Shown piece after piece: positions 1 through 10,578 of a stretch of DNA of 60,000 nucleotides. Where the stretch lies: positions 458,146,072 through 458,206,071 of the forward strand of contig NC_081406.1 in assembly GCF_030272615.1 (NCBI RefSeq). Reading direction: 5' to 3'. The position numbers were made by a program, and so were the translations under genes. The stretch's first letter is position 1; every line of letters begins with the position of its first letter. Below the pieces are notes generated by a model. The model saw nothing but the letters and a program-made list of their open reading frames with translations, did no database searches and was not told where the DNA came from. This DNA comes from Cryptomeria japonica (lineage: Eukaryota > Streptophyta > Pinopsida > Cupressales > Cupressaceae).

Positions 1-398
1 CATCTCTCGAGCAATGGTGTTAGGCTACAACTACCATACAAAACAACAATATTCAGTGAACAAATTTCTAAGGGCCCCATTCTATAAGGCATAGGCAGCA
101 TGATAATCTCACAATTAAGGTCTTTTTTCAAATCATCATATTGCCAACCTAACCAGTTTTTGCAAACACAATTGGACGGCCTTGATCCTTTCCTCTAGAA
201 GAGAGCGGGCTTGTCTTAAGTTAAATCATGCCAATTTCCCACTATTGGTTATAACTCACACTCAAGGTAAAAGCATATATGCCTTAATTCAAACCTACAA
301 CATGTAGTAATATCAGAGTAGAGTCATCTTGAGCACTAGCATTGTGATCACCCTAATTTGAAATTGTTTGAGGACAAGTAATCTGGGGAAGGGAAGAT
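1..398 (+). mobile_element. 3' internal end and polypurine tract of a Gypsy-type LTR retroelement
   Basis: No coding sequence is recognisable here. The last bases before 399 form a purine-rich run (GGGGAAGGGAAGA, about 385-397) directly followed by TGTCATGTCCCC, the usual look of a polypurine tract beside the first bases of a plant Gypsy 3' LTR. The first 120 bases reappear, slightly diverged, at 4882-5001, downstream of the LTR and primer site. This stretch is therefore read as the right-hand internal end of the element. The lineage cannot be named because no polymerase domain is left. Confidence 0.6.
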
Positions 399-1439
399 TG
401 TCATGTCCCCACATTTATAGTAGAAATAATTAATATAGTTTTTGCCATATAAAATTATATGTTAAAAACATATCAAAATTATATTATATCACATTAACAT
501 TAAAATAATATTATATATTATCAATTTACATTTTATATTGAATGATGTTATTATATTAGCAATAAATAATATTATATTAACAATACGCATTATATTATAA
601 TGGTGCTTTGTATTAAAACTTATATTATTTATGTTAACCAATTAACCCCTATATTTACCAAGGCCCGATAACCATTCTTTAAAGGGTGATTTGAATAGTT
701 CCAAATCCGGTTTTATATGAAGTGATGCTCTTCTTGAAACGAGCCGTCAGAAATAGAGGGACATCAACTCTTCAAAAAGCGGGGTGCTGCCTATTAAGAG
801 ACCATCGTGGCTCTTCACCACTTGGGGAGGTAGGATAAATACCCCCCTGTACAAATGGGAATAGGGAGAATACAAGAGGGGAACAAGAAAGTCAGATCTG
901 CCAGCAAGGATAGAGAAATGTACAGAAACTGCCAGCAAGGATAATAAAAGAGAAGAGGGCCTGTAATGGAATATAATAGCTGATATTATATATATATAAT
1001 TTTATATGGTCTTAATTAAATTAATGGAATTAATATGATATAAAGTTCAGAAGCAAATAATGTATAATTATTAAGATAGCATTAAAATGATTATACATGA
1101 GAACACTATTAGACATAAGACACACACATATATATCTGTTAATGAATTCAGAAGGAATAAGGCAATCAAATTTAGTTTGTATAAGTTGCTATAATACTGT
1201 ACCATGCTAATAACATAAAATACAACAATAAAAATTAATGAATAATTCTGATTTAAAGTAATACTAACAGAAATAACTGTTAACAATCTGATATAAGACA
1301 CTAAGGCAATATAATATGATGAAGTATAAAAACTATGTCAAGTACCAATTGATTATCATAATTAGTTCAATTGAATGACAAATATGACTTCTTTGGAATA
1401 TCACAAAAGGTTCATTGTAAATGAGGGACTCTCTTAAGT

Positions 1440-1660
1440 ATGCCACTCCATAGTGGATGCCTAACATGTGCCACATGGAGCCAAGAGGGGTGAAGCATCT
1501 GTTCTTGGGCTTAAGAGAGAAGGCGGTTGTGATGAGGGGGAATAGCGATAGAACACCTCGCTAGGTACACCACTCCATGATGGATGCCTAACACCTGCCA
1601 TATGGAACCAAGGGGGATATGGTATTCTGCCCTTGGGCCTAGGAGGGATGGTTTCTAGGA
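1440..1660. repeat. Two-copy direct repeat, period about 127 bp, inside the LTR
   Basis: The segments starting near 1441 and near 1567 both read 'CCACTCCAT, GGATGCCTAACA, GCCA-ATGGA-CCAAG', then 'CTTGGGC-TA-GAG'. They are similar along roughly 90 bases and differ by scattered substitutions. This looks like an old tandem duplication in the LTR. No function is evident. Confidence 0.75.
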
Positions 1661-1769
1661 CACCCTATCCAACTAATGGACTAAAGGAATTTATTAGTAA
1701 CTGACTTACAAACTAACTTTATATAATAATCTGATCTCATTTAGGAAATATAATAATATGATTATATCC

Positions 1770-2605
1770 TGAGTTACCGGGTTCGGCCCCCTAGACCCTT
1801 GATACTAGTCCAGTACGGTCCTGGTTCAAGGTTCAGGTCCGGTTCGCCTGTGGTTCGGACAAGCTTTGTGGTTCACAGGCCTAGTTCAAACTAGGGCAAA
1901 CCCAAGATGACCCAGGGTCGAACCCAAGAGGACCCAAGACGAACCCAAGGGTTTGACAGTCCAAAAATGAATTTTTTTTTTGCAAATTTTTTTTTTTTGA
2001 ATTCCACCACATAAAAAATTAAAATGACCCTATGTCTCAAGCCACACACCTATGCATCTTACAACCAAGAGAGAAGCACAATTCTTTACGAAAGAACAAG
2101 TCAGAAATCATAATTCCCGTATGGGAGAATGCACCTTGATCAGAATTTTGACTTCTTTGGCCTTGTTCCTGACATCTTAAAAAAGCAAAAAATTGATGCA
2201 CGCCATGGAGTTCCGTGTGGGTTTGAAGGTTTTAATCTAGTGTTGGTAGCGGGGGCACATCCCCTCGACCCCGCCCTCTACAGCGATAGGGAGCGCACCC
2301 TGGGTGCTGCCCCGGGACCTTGCGAGGGGCACTGCATATATATACATACATATATATACATATATATGTATATTTATATACATATATATACATGTATATA
2401 TATATACATATATATATGTATGTATATATATATATATATACATATATATGTATATATATGTATGTATATATATATATACATATATATATATATAATTTAC
2501 ATGTTTGTGTACTAACGAACCCAAACCCCTTTTCAAAATTTTGCCATACTGGCATACCGGGTTCTTCGAACCCGAACTGGTGCCTGAACCCGAAATGGTA
2601 ACTTA
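1770..2605. mobile_element. Non-autonomous TIR DNA element with a 10-bp target-site duplication
   Basis: The segment begins TGAGTTACC and ends GGTAACTTA, so the ends are inverted repeats with one mismatch over 9 bases; further in, GGGTTCGG-type motifs also face each other. It is flanked by the identical decamer GATTATATCC at 1760-1769 and 2606-2615. A 9- to 10-bp duplication and TIRs fit a Mutator-like (MULE) derivative; hAT elements normally give 8 bp. No transposase is encoded. The interior holds C/G-rich runs of GAACCCAAG type (about 1875-1955), a T-rich run (1973-2000) and an alternating TA/CA microsatellite. Class assignment is inferred from TSD length only. Confidence 0.6.
2335..2497. 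repeat. Compound (TA)n/(TATACA)n microsatellite
   Basis: About 160 bases consist almost only of TATA, TATACA and TATGTA units. It lies inside the TIR element. Tyr/Ile/Cys-rich translations in several frames are artefacts of the repeat. Confidence 0.95.
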
Positions 2606-2827
2606 GATTATATCCCACAATTATAATTCTAACAGTCATTAATATAGAAAATTTGATATCATTTAATATAGTTCATTTTTCAGTTTAAGTATTATTTCAT
2701 ATATGTTCTCTAATTTTGTTGCAGGAAAACAGTATACAAAGGTACACCTATAAAACCCAATTACCTATTTATAAATTTGGCCAAATTTAGGTTAAATTAA
2801 AGTGTAACTAATTAGGGAACATTATAG

Positions 2828-2839
2828 TGGTATCAGAGC
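2828..2839 (+). other. Primer-binding site, initiator-Met tRNA type
   Basis: TGGTATCAGAGC is the canonical plant retrotransposon primer-binding site complementary to the 3' end of initiator methionine tRNA. It lies 6 bases downstream of the inferred LTR end, as expected at the start of the internal region of a + strand element. Confidence 0.85.
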
Positions 2840-4881
2840 ATGATTCTGCTAGCCTGTTGGACAAAACAACTACTCAGTTAGGACTAATTATTCCAGTCTC
2901 TTCTCAAATAAATAAATAAATAAAAAATTGAATTGGTTAGGCCAACATTGCATTCTTATGAGTGTGCCTTTAACTGCTTCGTGTCTTACGTGTTTCTTAT
3001 GTGTTTTGAGCATGCCTACTCCATGGGTGTTTTATATGTACACTTTCCTCATGTATACCTTGTGCTTGCACCATGTCTATCATGTGTCTAGCATATGTGT
3101 TTTATATCTTATGTGTATTTATGTTACTTCATGAATGAGATGTTTTCAGATGTCTATTCCATGAATACCTCTCTCTTGTATGCTTCATGATCGATGTGTC
3201 TTCAGCATGTCCACTCCACGAGTACCTTTCTCTTATATTCTTGTACCTTTTGTGTATTTATGTATTACTTCATGGTTTACATGTATGATTCATGTCTTGC
3301 ATGTTTTCATATGTATGGTTCATACTTTACATAGCTCCTTCATGCCTTGTGTGCATTACTTCATGCCTTGCATATAGTCATCTATGTTGCTTCTTGGCTT
3401 ACATGTATCCATTATTTCATGCCTATGTGCACTTCATGTCTTATGGTACTTATGTATACTTGCTTCATGCCTTAAGTGAATTCATGTGTATACTTCATGC
3501 GTACACTTCATGCTTTACATGTATTCATGCCTTATGTGTATATTCCATGTTTTGCATGGATGCTTCTTGCCTTATGTAATTCATTTGTATACTTTGTACT
3601 TTACACCTTACGTTTATTCGTGTGTATGACTCATGCCTTATGTATTAATCTATATGCTTCATACTTGATGTATTGGATTCATTCATACTTGATGTATTGG
3701 ATTCATTCATAAAGTGTTTCTGTATACCTTTCTCATGTATGCTTCCGGCTCTATGTGTATTGCCTCCCATGTGTTCATCCATGGATGTGCTTTGTATCTT
3801 ATGCAATTGTTTCATGTACTTTCAGCATGAATTCTTATTGTTTTGAATGAATGTCCCTTATCTTACATGTTTCAACGTGATTGAGTATGCTTAGTTATTC
3901 CATGAGTATGCTTTATGAGTACTTATAAATGGGGTGATTGTTTTAAATCACCTAGGCCGTTCTTTTTGCAAACATGGGTTTCATACTCCTAATAACATGG
4001 GAAGGACAACATAGTGATTATTGAAACATGACGATACTATGAAAATCTATAGGATGGAAGAATGTGTAAGAGTAATATAGGAAGGAAGAATGTGTAAGAG
4101 TACAATTGCTCAAACCATGAGGTGATAATATAAGAACTTGATGAGTATAGAGATTTTTCCCATAAATCGTCATAAGAGGAGAAAGGAAACATGTTGAGAA
4201 TGCAGTCAGACAAAGATAATATTAGCCATGTTCAATTTATTCGTGATATATTTAATACCAATCTACCACCTAAGTTTATCAATACGTCAACATCCAATCA
4301 TAACAATCTATATGGTTACAGACTGTACGACACGAAGGAGTGATACTAGACTTAATTAATTGAGATCTTATTCATTACCCACCTCTATTTGGTAACTATG
4401 ATGTCAGTGACATTCACGCTGCCCACTGAAATTTCTCATTGACTAAACATTTTCCAATATTAATACATACTCTTTATGGATGTTAAGATTAAGCCAAGTT
4501 ATTATTATTAACTTCTCATGTTGTCATCTAGATCAAACATCTTGCACATTCTGTAATTAATACAACCTCTACATTTTGGGAAATTTATCCCTCTAATTGG
4601 GGATTCAGACATATTCATCCAACAAATTATAAATCAATAGATCTAGACATATCTCATATATGTATTCCTCTCATGAACAGTATGTAATGATAGAGTAAAA
4701 TCATCATTTTTTGTTTCCTTACAATAACTCCTGCAATCAGAAGTGATACTCAAAAACAGTATTTATCATTTCACAAACTGCTTATCACAAATTGTTATAT
4801 TCAAAATTTGTACCAAGCATGACTGAACATAAATCATCTACCACAATATCAAACCCCTTTACAAATGTTATAGCATTTTAT
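2840..4881 (+). mobile_element. Non-coding internal region of the Gypsy-type element
   Basis: Between the primer site and the second copy of the 3' internal end (4882) no gag, protease, reverse transcriptase or integrase motif is visible. The part from about 2930 to 3730 is a degenerate short repeat array; 3900-4880 is AT-rich with no repeat or ORF that I recognise. The element was either a large internal-deletion derivative or a LARD-like non-coding element. Confidence 0.5.
2930..3730. repeat. Degenerate array of TTCATGCCTTATGTGTA-like units
   Basis: Variants of 'CTTCATGCCTTATGTGTA' and 'TTTACATGTAT' recur about every 25-35 bases for some 800 bases, with strong C/T and A/T drift. The clearest recent event is an exact 24-base tandem duplication ending in GGATTCATTCA near 3663-3710. 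The ORFs along it (Cys/Met/Tyr/Leu-rich in three frames) follow from the repeat composition and are not supported as genes. Confidence 0.75.
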
Positions 4882-5023
4882 CATCTCTCGAGCCATGGTG
4901 TTAGGCTAAAACTACCATACAAAGCAACAATATTCAGTGAACAAATTTCTAAAGGCCCAATTCTATAAGGCATAGTCAGCATGATAATCTCACAATTAAG
5001 GTGTTAGGCTACAACTACCATAC
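4882..5023 (+). mobile_element. Second copy of the element's 3' internal segment
   Basis: Bases 4882-5001 match 1-120 almost base for base with about seven differences. The match then breaks, and 5001-5023 repeats the GTGTTAGGCTACAACTACCATAC motif already seen at 4898-4920. From 5024 the sequence is unrelated and leads into the pseudogene, so this is the right-hand limit of the retroelement material. Confidence 0.75.
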
Positions 5024-6435
5024 TAAAGCTCTATAATTTGTTTATGTAAGTTTTAAACTGAGTCTATTTTCTTCTTTGTTTCAGTATGCTAGTGTTCTTC
5101 AGCATTTTACTTGGCAGAGATGAATATTTATGCTGATTTAAATAATAAATCATTTTTACTTTGAAACTTTTCTTCGCTTCTCATTGATCTGTGCTTTTTG
5201 AGTCATGGATACTTGAGACTTTGTTTATTACAATACATCCATCATTCTATACTTTTTTATGTAGATCATTGTGGATTTCTCATTTATCTTGTAAAAACCT
5301 CTAAATTATTTTGATTTCTTTTCTCAGGTGCATAAAACTGTTGGTCCTTCGAATCAGACAGAGAGCATGAACGTGCAGGTAACCGATAGAGTTCTTAGCT
5401 TGTCTTTCCAAGAAATTTGTACTCGTTACGTTGTCAAATATGTAGGCATCTTTCATGATTAAATTTTTATGTTGAAGTTGCTTATACTGGCAGTCACATA
5501 CGTCCAATCCACCTCGTTCTAAAAGAAACAGGACAAATTCTATCAATTTAGAGGATTATGAAATAGATAACATAGACACAGAGGATGCAGATCTGATGGT
5601 AGGATTTTCTCCAATCTCCATTGTTTCTGGTTTTTGTGAAGATATAAGTTCTCTTGCCCAATACTTTGTTGCATAATATTATAATTTTGGGTATCAATGG
5701 CTGCAGAGACAAACATATAGGCCAACTACTATTAAAGTTGAGAATAACCCTAGCCAGGATGAGCAGTCCAGTCCAATGCAAGAGAAGAGGACAAGAGATA
5801 CTATATCTTTGCCACGGCGAGAAGGACTTCGGCCTCGAAAGTCAACCATCCGATATTCTTCTCAAGATTTTGAAGACCAGGAATGCACAGAGGAGGAAGA
5901 TGATAGAGATAAAGGGGAGGCTGGGGATGAAGGAGAGGAAGATGAATTTGATGAAGTTGAGGAAGACGGTGAGGAGGGTAAAGAACAAGAAGGAAGGAGA
6001 TGGTATTCTCTCCGAAATTGCACTGAGGCGAGGAGGTTTTCTCTTGAAAAAGAAGAAAAGCAATGACTACAATCTCCACCACAAAAAGTACTGCATAAAG
6101 GAATGGGAATAAAAAATGCACGTGATGTGAGATGAGGTGGCTCAAGGGCGGAAAAACGTCATTGTGCACAAAGAGTTGATGATTCAGATGATTCTCTTCT
6201 TGTGGAAGAGATGGATCAGGGTCCTGTTGGTTCATCATCATGGATGCATGTGGGAAATACAAACTTTGGTCAGCAATGGGTTTGTGGCGGACTTGACATG
6301 CATAACGCAACTGCATGGGGTTTGAAAGTTGCAACATCTAGATGGGGACACCAACGTGATACGTTTGGTTATGGAGGTGTAGGTGCACAACCTGTTGAGC
6401 CTAGTTCAAAAGGTGGAGCTGACATTTGACCCTTG

Positions 6436-7503
6436 CAGGTTGATGAAACAGTGTGTTTTGATGATATTGGAGGGCTTTCTGACCACATTGATGCATTGAA
6501 AGAAATGGTTTTTTTCCCTCTTCTCTATCTTGATTTCTTTGCAAATTATCACATCTCTCCTCCAAGGGGAGTCTTATTGTGTGGTCCTCCGGGAACCGAA
6601 AAAATGTTGATTGCAAGGGCTTTAGCATGTGCAGCTTCCAAGGCAGGACAGAAAGTAAACTTTTACATGCGAAAGGGAGCTGATGTGCTCAGCATGTGGG
6701 TTGGGGAAGTTGAGCCGCAGGTGAAATTACTTTTTGAAGAAGCACAAAGGAACCAACCATCCATAATATTTTTTGATGAAATAGATGGTCTTGCCCTAGT
6801 GAAGTCTAGTAAACAAGAACAAATTCACAATTCTATTGTATCTACGCTTCTTGCTCTAATGGATGGTCTAGACTCTAGAGGTCAAGTAGTGCTTATTGGA
6901 GCGACAAATAGGATTGATGCTATTGATGGAGCTCCTCGCCGGCCTAGTCGGTTTGATCGTGAATTTGTATTTTCCTTACCCAATTGTAAAGCACGAGCTA
7001 AGATATTAAAGATCCACACAAGAAAGTGGAAGGATCCTTTATCAGAGGAATTAAGAATGGAATTAGCAGCAGCTTGTATGGGGTATTGTGGTGCTGATTT
7101 AAAAGCTTTGTGCACAAAAGCTGTAATTAATGCTTTTCGTGAGAAATATCCTCAAATATACACTAGTGATGATAAGTTTGTCATAGATTTGGATTCTGTG
7201 AAAGTAGAGAAGCATGATTTCTTGGAAGCTATGTCTACTATTACTCCTGCTGCCCATAGAGGTGCAATAGTACAGTCAAGGCCATTGTCCCCAGTAATAG
7301 CTCCATGCTTACAAGAACAACTAAAAATAATCAGTGATTATCTTTCTGACATCTTCTACATAGTGGCCAAGGGTGATAAAAAAGATTCGTTGAATGACAG
7401 TTCTTGCCATCTTGCCAAGTTACTTGGATTTCCCTATGGTTCTTCCATTCTATTTGTTTAAAGACCAAGACTTCTACTTTGTAGGAAGGAGGGTGCTGGC
7501 TTG
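6436..7503 (+). pseudogene. AAA core region of the pseudogene
   Basis: This is the 3' part of exon 5707-7503 and the best preserved piece. The fold landmarks are clear: a Walker A region reading GPPGTEKM where GPPGTGKT is expected (Gly to Glu, Thr to Met), Walker B IIFFDEIDG intact, a sensor-1 Asn in GATNR, and an arginine-finger region reading RRPSRFDRE where RRPGRFDRE is usual. The pore-loop region reads SMWVGE instead of SKWVGE. Loss of the Walker A Gly and Thr should abolish nucleotide binding even if a protein were made. A 342-residue open stretch survives because the stops lie just outside it; the nearest upstream stop (6427-6429) is in the same frame, so this is not evidence for a shorter functional gene. 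Confidence 0.9.
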
Positions 7504-8180
7504 GTACGGTTAGAAATTGCTTTCATAGATGTTTACACATCTATAACATGAGTCTGTTTTTTAAAACTTTTGAATTGGCTGGCTTCTAATCTAGCTACAT
7601 TTCTGAATGATGCTATATTTCTACTTTTCTTGCCAGGATCACATTGGCCCTGCCGTTTTACATGAATTAGAGAGGTTCCCTGTGCATTGTCTTGGGCTTC
7701 CATCACTTTTGTCCGACCCAAGTGTACGGACCCCTGAGGAAGCACTAGCACACATTGTGGGAGAAGCAAGGAGGACTACTCCTTCTATCTTGTATCTGCC
7801 TCAACTTCAACTTTGGTGGGAGACGGTGTGTATATCATTACATTAGTACACTTATACTTTTAAAGCTCTGCGCCTTTGGGATTTCCTGTGATATATTTGA
7901 AATCGCTTTGTTTTTATTGCTAGAGATTCCTAAAATGACTATATATCTGATTTTGTTTGTTTCACTGAGCTTCATAGGCCCATGATCAGCTAAGAGCTGT
8001 TCTACTATCTATACTGGAAGAATTGCCATCAGACCTTCCTTTATTACTTCTTGCAACCTCCTTTGTACCCTCTGATGAATTGGATGGAGAAGCTGCATCC
8101 TTGTTTGGTCGTCGCTATATGTATGTATCAAGGACATCATTGTCTTAGTTTTTGTATTTTTTCTGCTTAGTTTGTTGAAG

Positions 8181-9606
8181 ATTATGCTAAGGCAGGTGAA
8201 TCCTTTTCTGTATAGCATTGAGTACCAGGTACCTCATTAGCTTCTGACTTTGTATAAATTGAATTTGTCATTGAATTGAGTGTACATGAATTCGATGGTA
8301 TTTGGTACACCTTGAATGCATTGCAAATTTTATTTTGGTTTAGTATAATAGAAGGTAAAATCCTGAATGGATTACATTCTTTTGCTTTATGTGCAGTTAC
8401 CAAGTAGAAAAACCAAGTTCAGATGACAGGTGTAGATGTAGATTCATCTCGCAACTGATTGATGTTGTTCTTACTATCCCTGATCAACAAGTAGTAATTA
8501 CTCCTAAAAAGAATGTTTCTAATCCTGAACTTCCAAAGGTACCAAAAGCAGCAAGAGGACCAAGTGAAACTGAGCTACGTGCCAAGGTAGAAGTAGAGGA
8601 GCATGCTACTAGACGACTCCGAATGTGTTTTCTGGATGTCTGCAGCAGGTTTTGTAGTGATGCATCAATCATTATTTGATTCATTTGTTGAGGATGTGTT
8701 TACCAAGTGAAAATTAATTTTGAGTGCTTATATGTATCCACATACAATGTGCAGACTTCTATATGAAAAACGGTTCAGTGTCTTCCATTACCCTGTCATG
8801 GATGAAGACGCTCTTGACTATTATGCAGTAGCTCAAAATCCAATGTATATCACTACTTTACTGCAGCGAGTAGATAATCGACTTTAATCCATTATTATGC
8901 TAAGGCACGTGAATCCATTCTGTATAGCATTGAGTACCAGGTACCTCGTTAGCTTCTGATTCTGTATAAATTGAATTTGTCATTGAATTGAGTGTACATG
9001 AATTCGATGGTATCTGGTACACCTTGAATGCATTGCAAATTTTATTTTGGTTTAGTATAATAGAAGGTAAAATCCTGAATGGATTACATTCTTTTGCTTT
9101 ATGTGCAGTTACCAAGTAGAAAAACCAAGTTCAGATGACAGGTGTAGATTCATCTCGCAACTGGTTGATGCTATTCTTACTATCCCTGATCAACAAGTAG
9201 TAATTACTCCTAAAAAGAATGTTTCTAATCCTGAACTTCCAAAGGTACCAAAAGCAGCAAGAGGACCAAGTGAAACTGAGCTACGTGCCAAGGTAGAAGC
9301 AGAGGAGCATGCTATTCGACGATTCCGAATGTGTCTTCGGGATGTCTGCAGCCGAATGTGTCTTCGGGATGTCTGCAGCAGGTTTTGTAGTGATGCATCA
9401 ATCATTATTTGATTCATTTGTTGAGGATGTGTTTACCAAGTGAAAATTAATTTTGAGTGCTTATATGTATCCACATACAATGTGCAGACTTCTGTATGAA
9501 AAACGGTTCAGTGTCTTCCATTACCCTGTCATGGATGAAGACGCTCCTGACTATTATGCAATAGTTCAAAATCCAATCGACGTTATTGCAGCGAGTAGAT
9601 AATCGA
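8181..9606 (+). repeat. Tandem duplication (period about 712 bp) inside the pseudogene
   Basis: Copy A (8181-8893) and copy B (8894-9606) each hold an intron, the exon starting YQVEKPSSDDR, the next intron and the exon starting LLYEKRFSVFHYP. The two are close to identical and differ by scattered substitutions, a 6-base difference near 8434 and a 27-base insertion in copy B. Copy A stops (TAA at 8885) just after the LLQRVDNR motif, where it joins intron sequence of copy B. Only copy B continues into the downstream bromodomain exons, so splicing through both copies would repeat about 125 residues and break the frame. Confidence 0.93.
9326..9379 (+). repeat. 27-bp in-frame tandem duplication in an exon
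   Basis: Two exact 27-base copies (9326-9352 and 9353-9379) encode RMCLRDVCS twice in a row. Copy A of the exon has a single diverged version (RMCFLDVCS). The duplication therefore arose after the larger 712-bp duplication or was confined to copy B. Confidence 0.95.
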
Positions 9607-10578
9607 CGTTACTTGACATGCTCAGCATTCCTGCAAGATGTGGAACTAATTCCAGCCAATGCAAAAGTAAGCATGATTGGACATGCCTATGATCCTATCA
9701 GCTTTATGGGGTTGAACAAAAATTTGTTTTCCATTCATTCCTGATAATAACTATCATTAGTTTTGCATAACAGGCATATAATGGTGATGACTACAATGGA
9801 GCTCGAATTGTCAGCAGAGCATATGCACTAAGGGATACAGTAATCGAAGTTCAAATGTTTTATGTCAAGTAGTAAGCATTTATTGTTCACTTTGCTAATC
9901 CTTGTCTTACGCATAATCAGATTCTTGGCATGCTTTCCCAAATGGATCCTGCATTAGTTGCCTTTTGTGATAAAATTGCTGCTCAGGGTGGGCCAACTCG
10001 TTTGTCAGAGGATTCAACTACAAATTTTCCTTCGAATCCTGTTGCTCAACCAGTTCATATTACAAGAGCAAGTGAATGCTTACGCAACGTTCAGCCTGAT
10101 ATGAATGTATCTCAAAGTTACGAGGTCTTGAAGCACTCAAAGCAGAATAGTGATCCTGATCAAGGTGGAATTATGCTTTGCACCATGCCACTTGTAATCC
10201 TTTTTTATTTTTGATATTTAGAATTAGAAGCACAATTGTATTGAAATTCTCAGAATGTGTTTTTTCTACAGGTAAAGTTGTGGCTGGGGACTCTGATCCA
10301 TTTGCTGAGGACAGATCACAACCCATGGAGATTGATACTCCTGGGCAGAATACTCTAAAAACAAAATGCCTTCATGGTAGTGTGACAAATGAGGCATTTA
10401 AAGGTGTGCAGCAATGTGAGGCAAATAATCAAGAAGAAATAATGAATCAACCGGAACGCAAATCCTCTTCCAAAGTGCCAATAAGCAATCACTTGGCAGA
10501 ACAGATTGAATCAATAGAAGATAATTTTGTGAAATGTACCGAAGGTTATGGAATCTCAGAAACTTGAAAGACTTTATG

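Larger units (their letters stand above)
399..2821 (+). mobile_element. Gypsy-type LTR, interrupted by a TIR element
   Basis: The stretch starts TGTCATGTCCCC just after a polypurine tract and ends in ACA six bases before a tRNA-iMet primer-binding site (2828-2839). It therefore has a right-hand LTR signature at its left edge and a left-hand LTR signature at its right edge. The 2.4 kb length drops to about 1.6 kb once the insertion at 1770-2605 and its target duplication are removed, a normal size for a plant Gypsy LTR. No second copy lies in the window, so LTR identity cannot be measured. Small ORFs inside it are not supported as genes. Confidence 0.55.

Noticed and set aside
1780-1960. tRNA or snRNA-like gene suggested by GGTTCAAGG and GGTTCGG words
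   Set aside because: No cloverleaf or box arrangement can be drawn; the words belong to the repeated composition of the TIR element.
2060-2500. CRISPR-like or satellite array
   Set aside because: Simple-sequence microsatellite without spacers; the context is clearly eukaryotic retroelement DNA.
2129-2639. ORFs up to 135 codons on both strands
   Set aside because: Tyr/Ile runs come from the TA/CA microsatellite; they overlap in several frames and lie inside a TIR element.
2928-3712. Four overlapping Cys/Met/Tyr-rich ORFs that could suggest small secreted or membrane proteins
   Set aside because: They are translations of a degenerate short tandem repeat in the internal region of a retroelement, in three frames at once.
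5801-6337. 178-codon minus-strand ORF
   Set aside because: Shadow of the acidic exon of the AAA pseudogene; it has no domain of its own and the plus frame has clear homology.
6433-7461. A shorter functional AAA gene starting after the last TGA
   Set aside because: The frame has no proper start (the first in-frame codon used is TTG), Walker A is damaged, and the stop near 7459 cuts a conserved segment.
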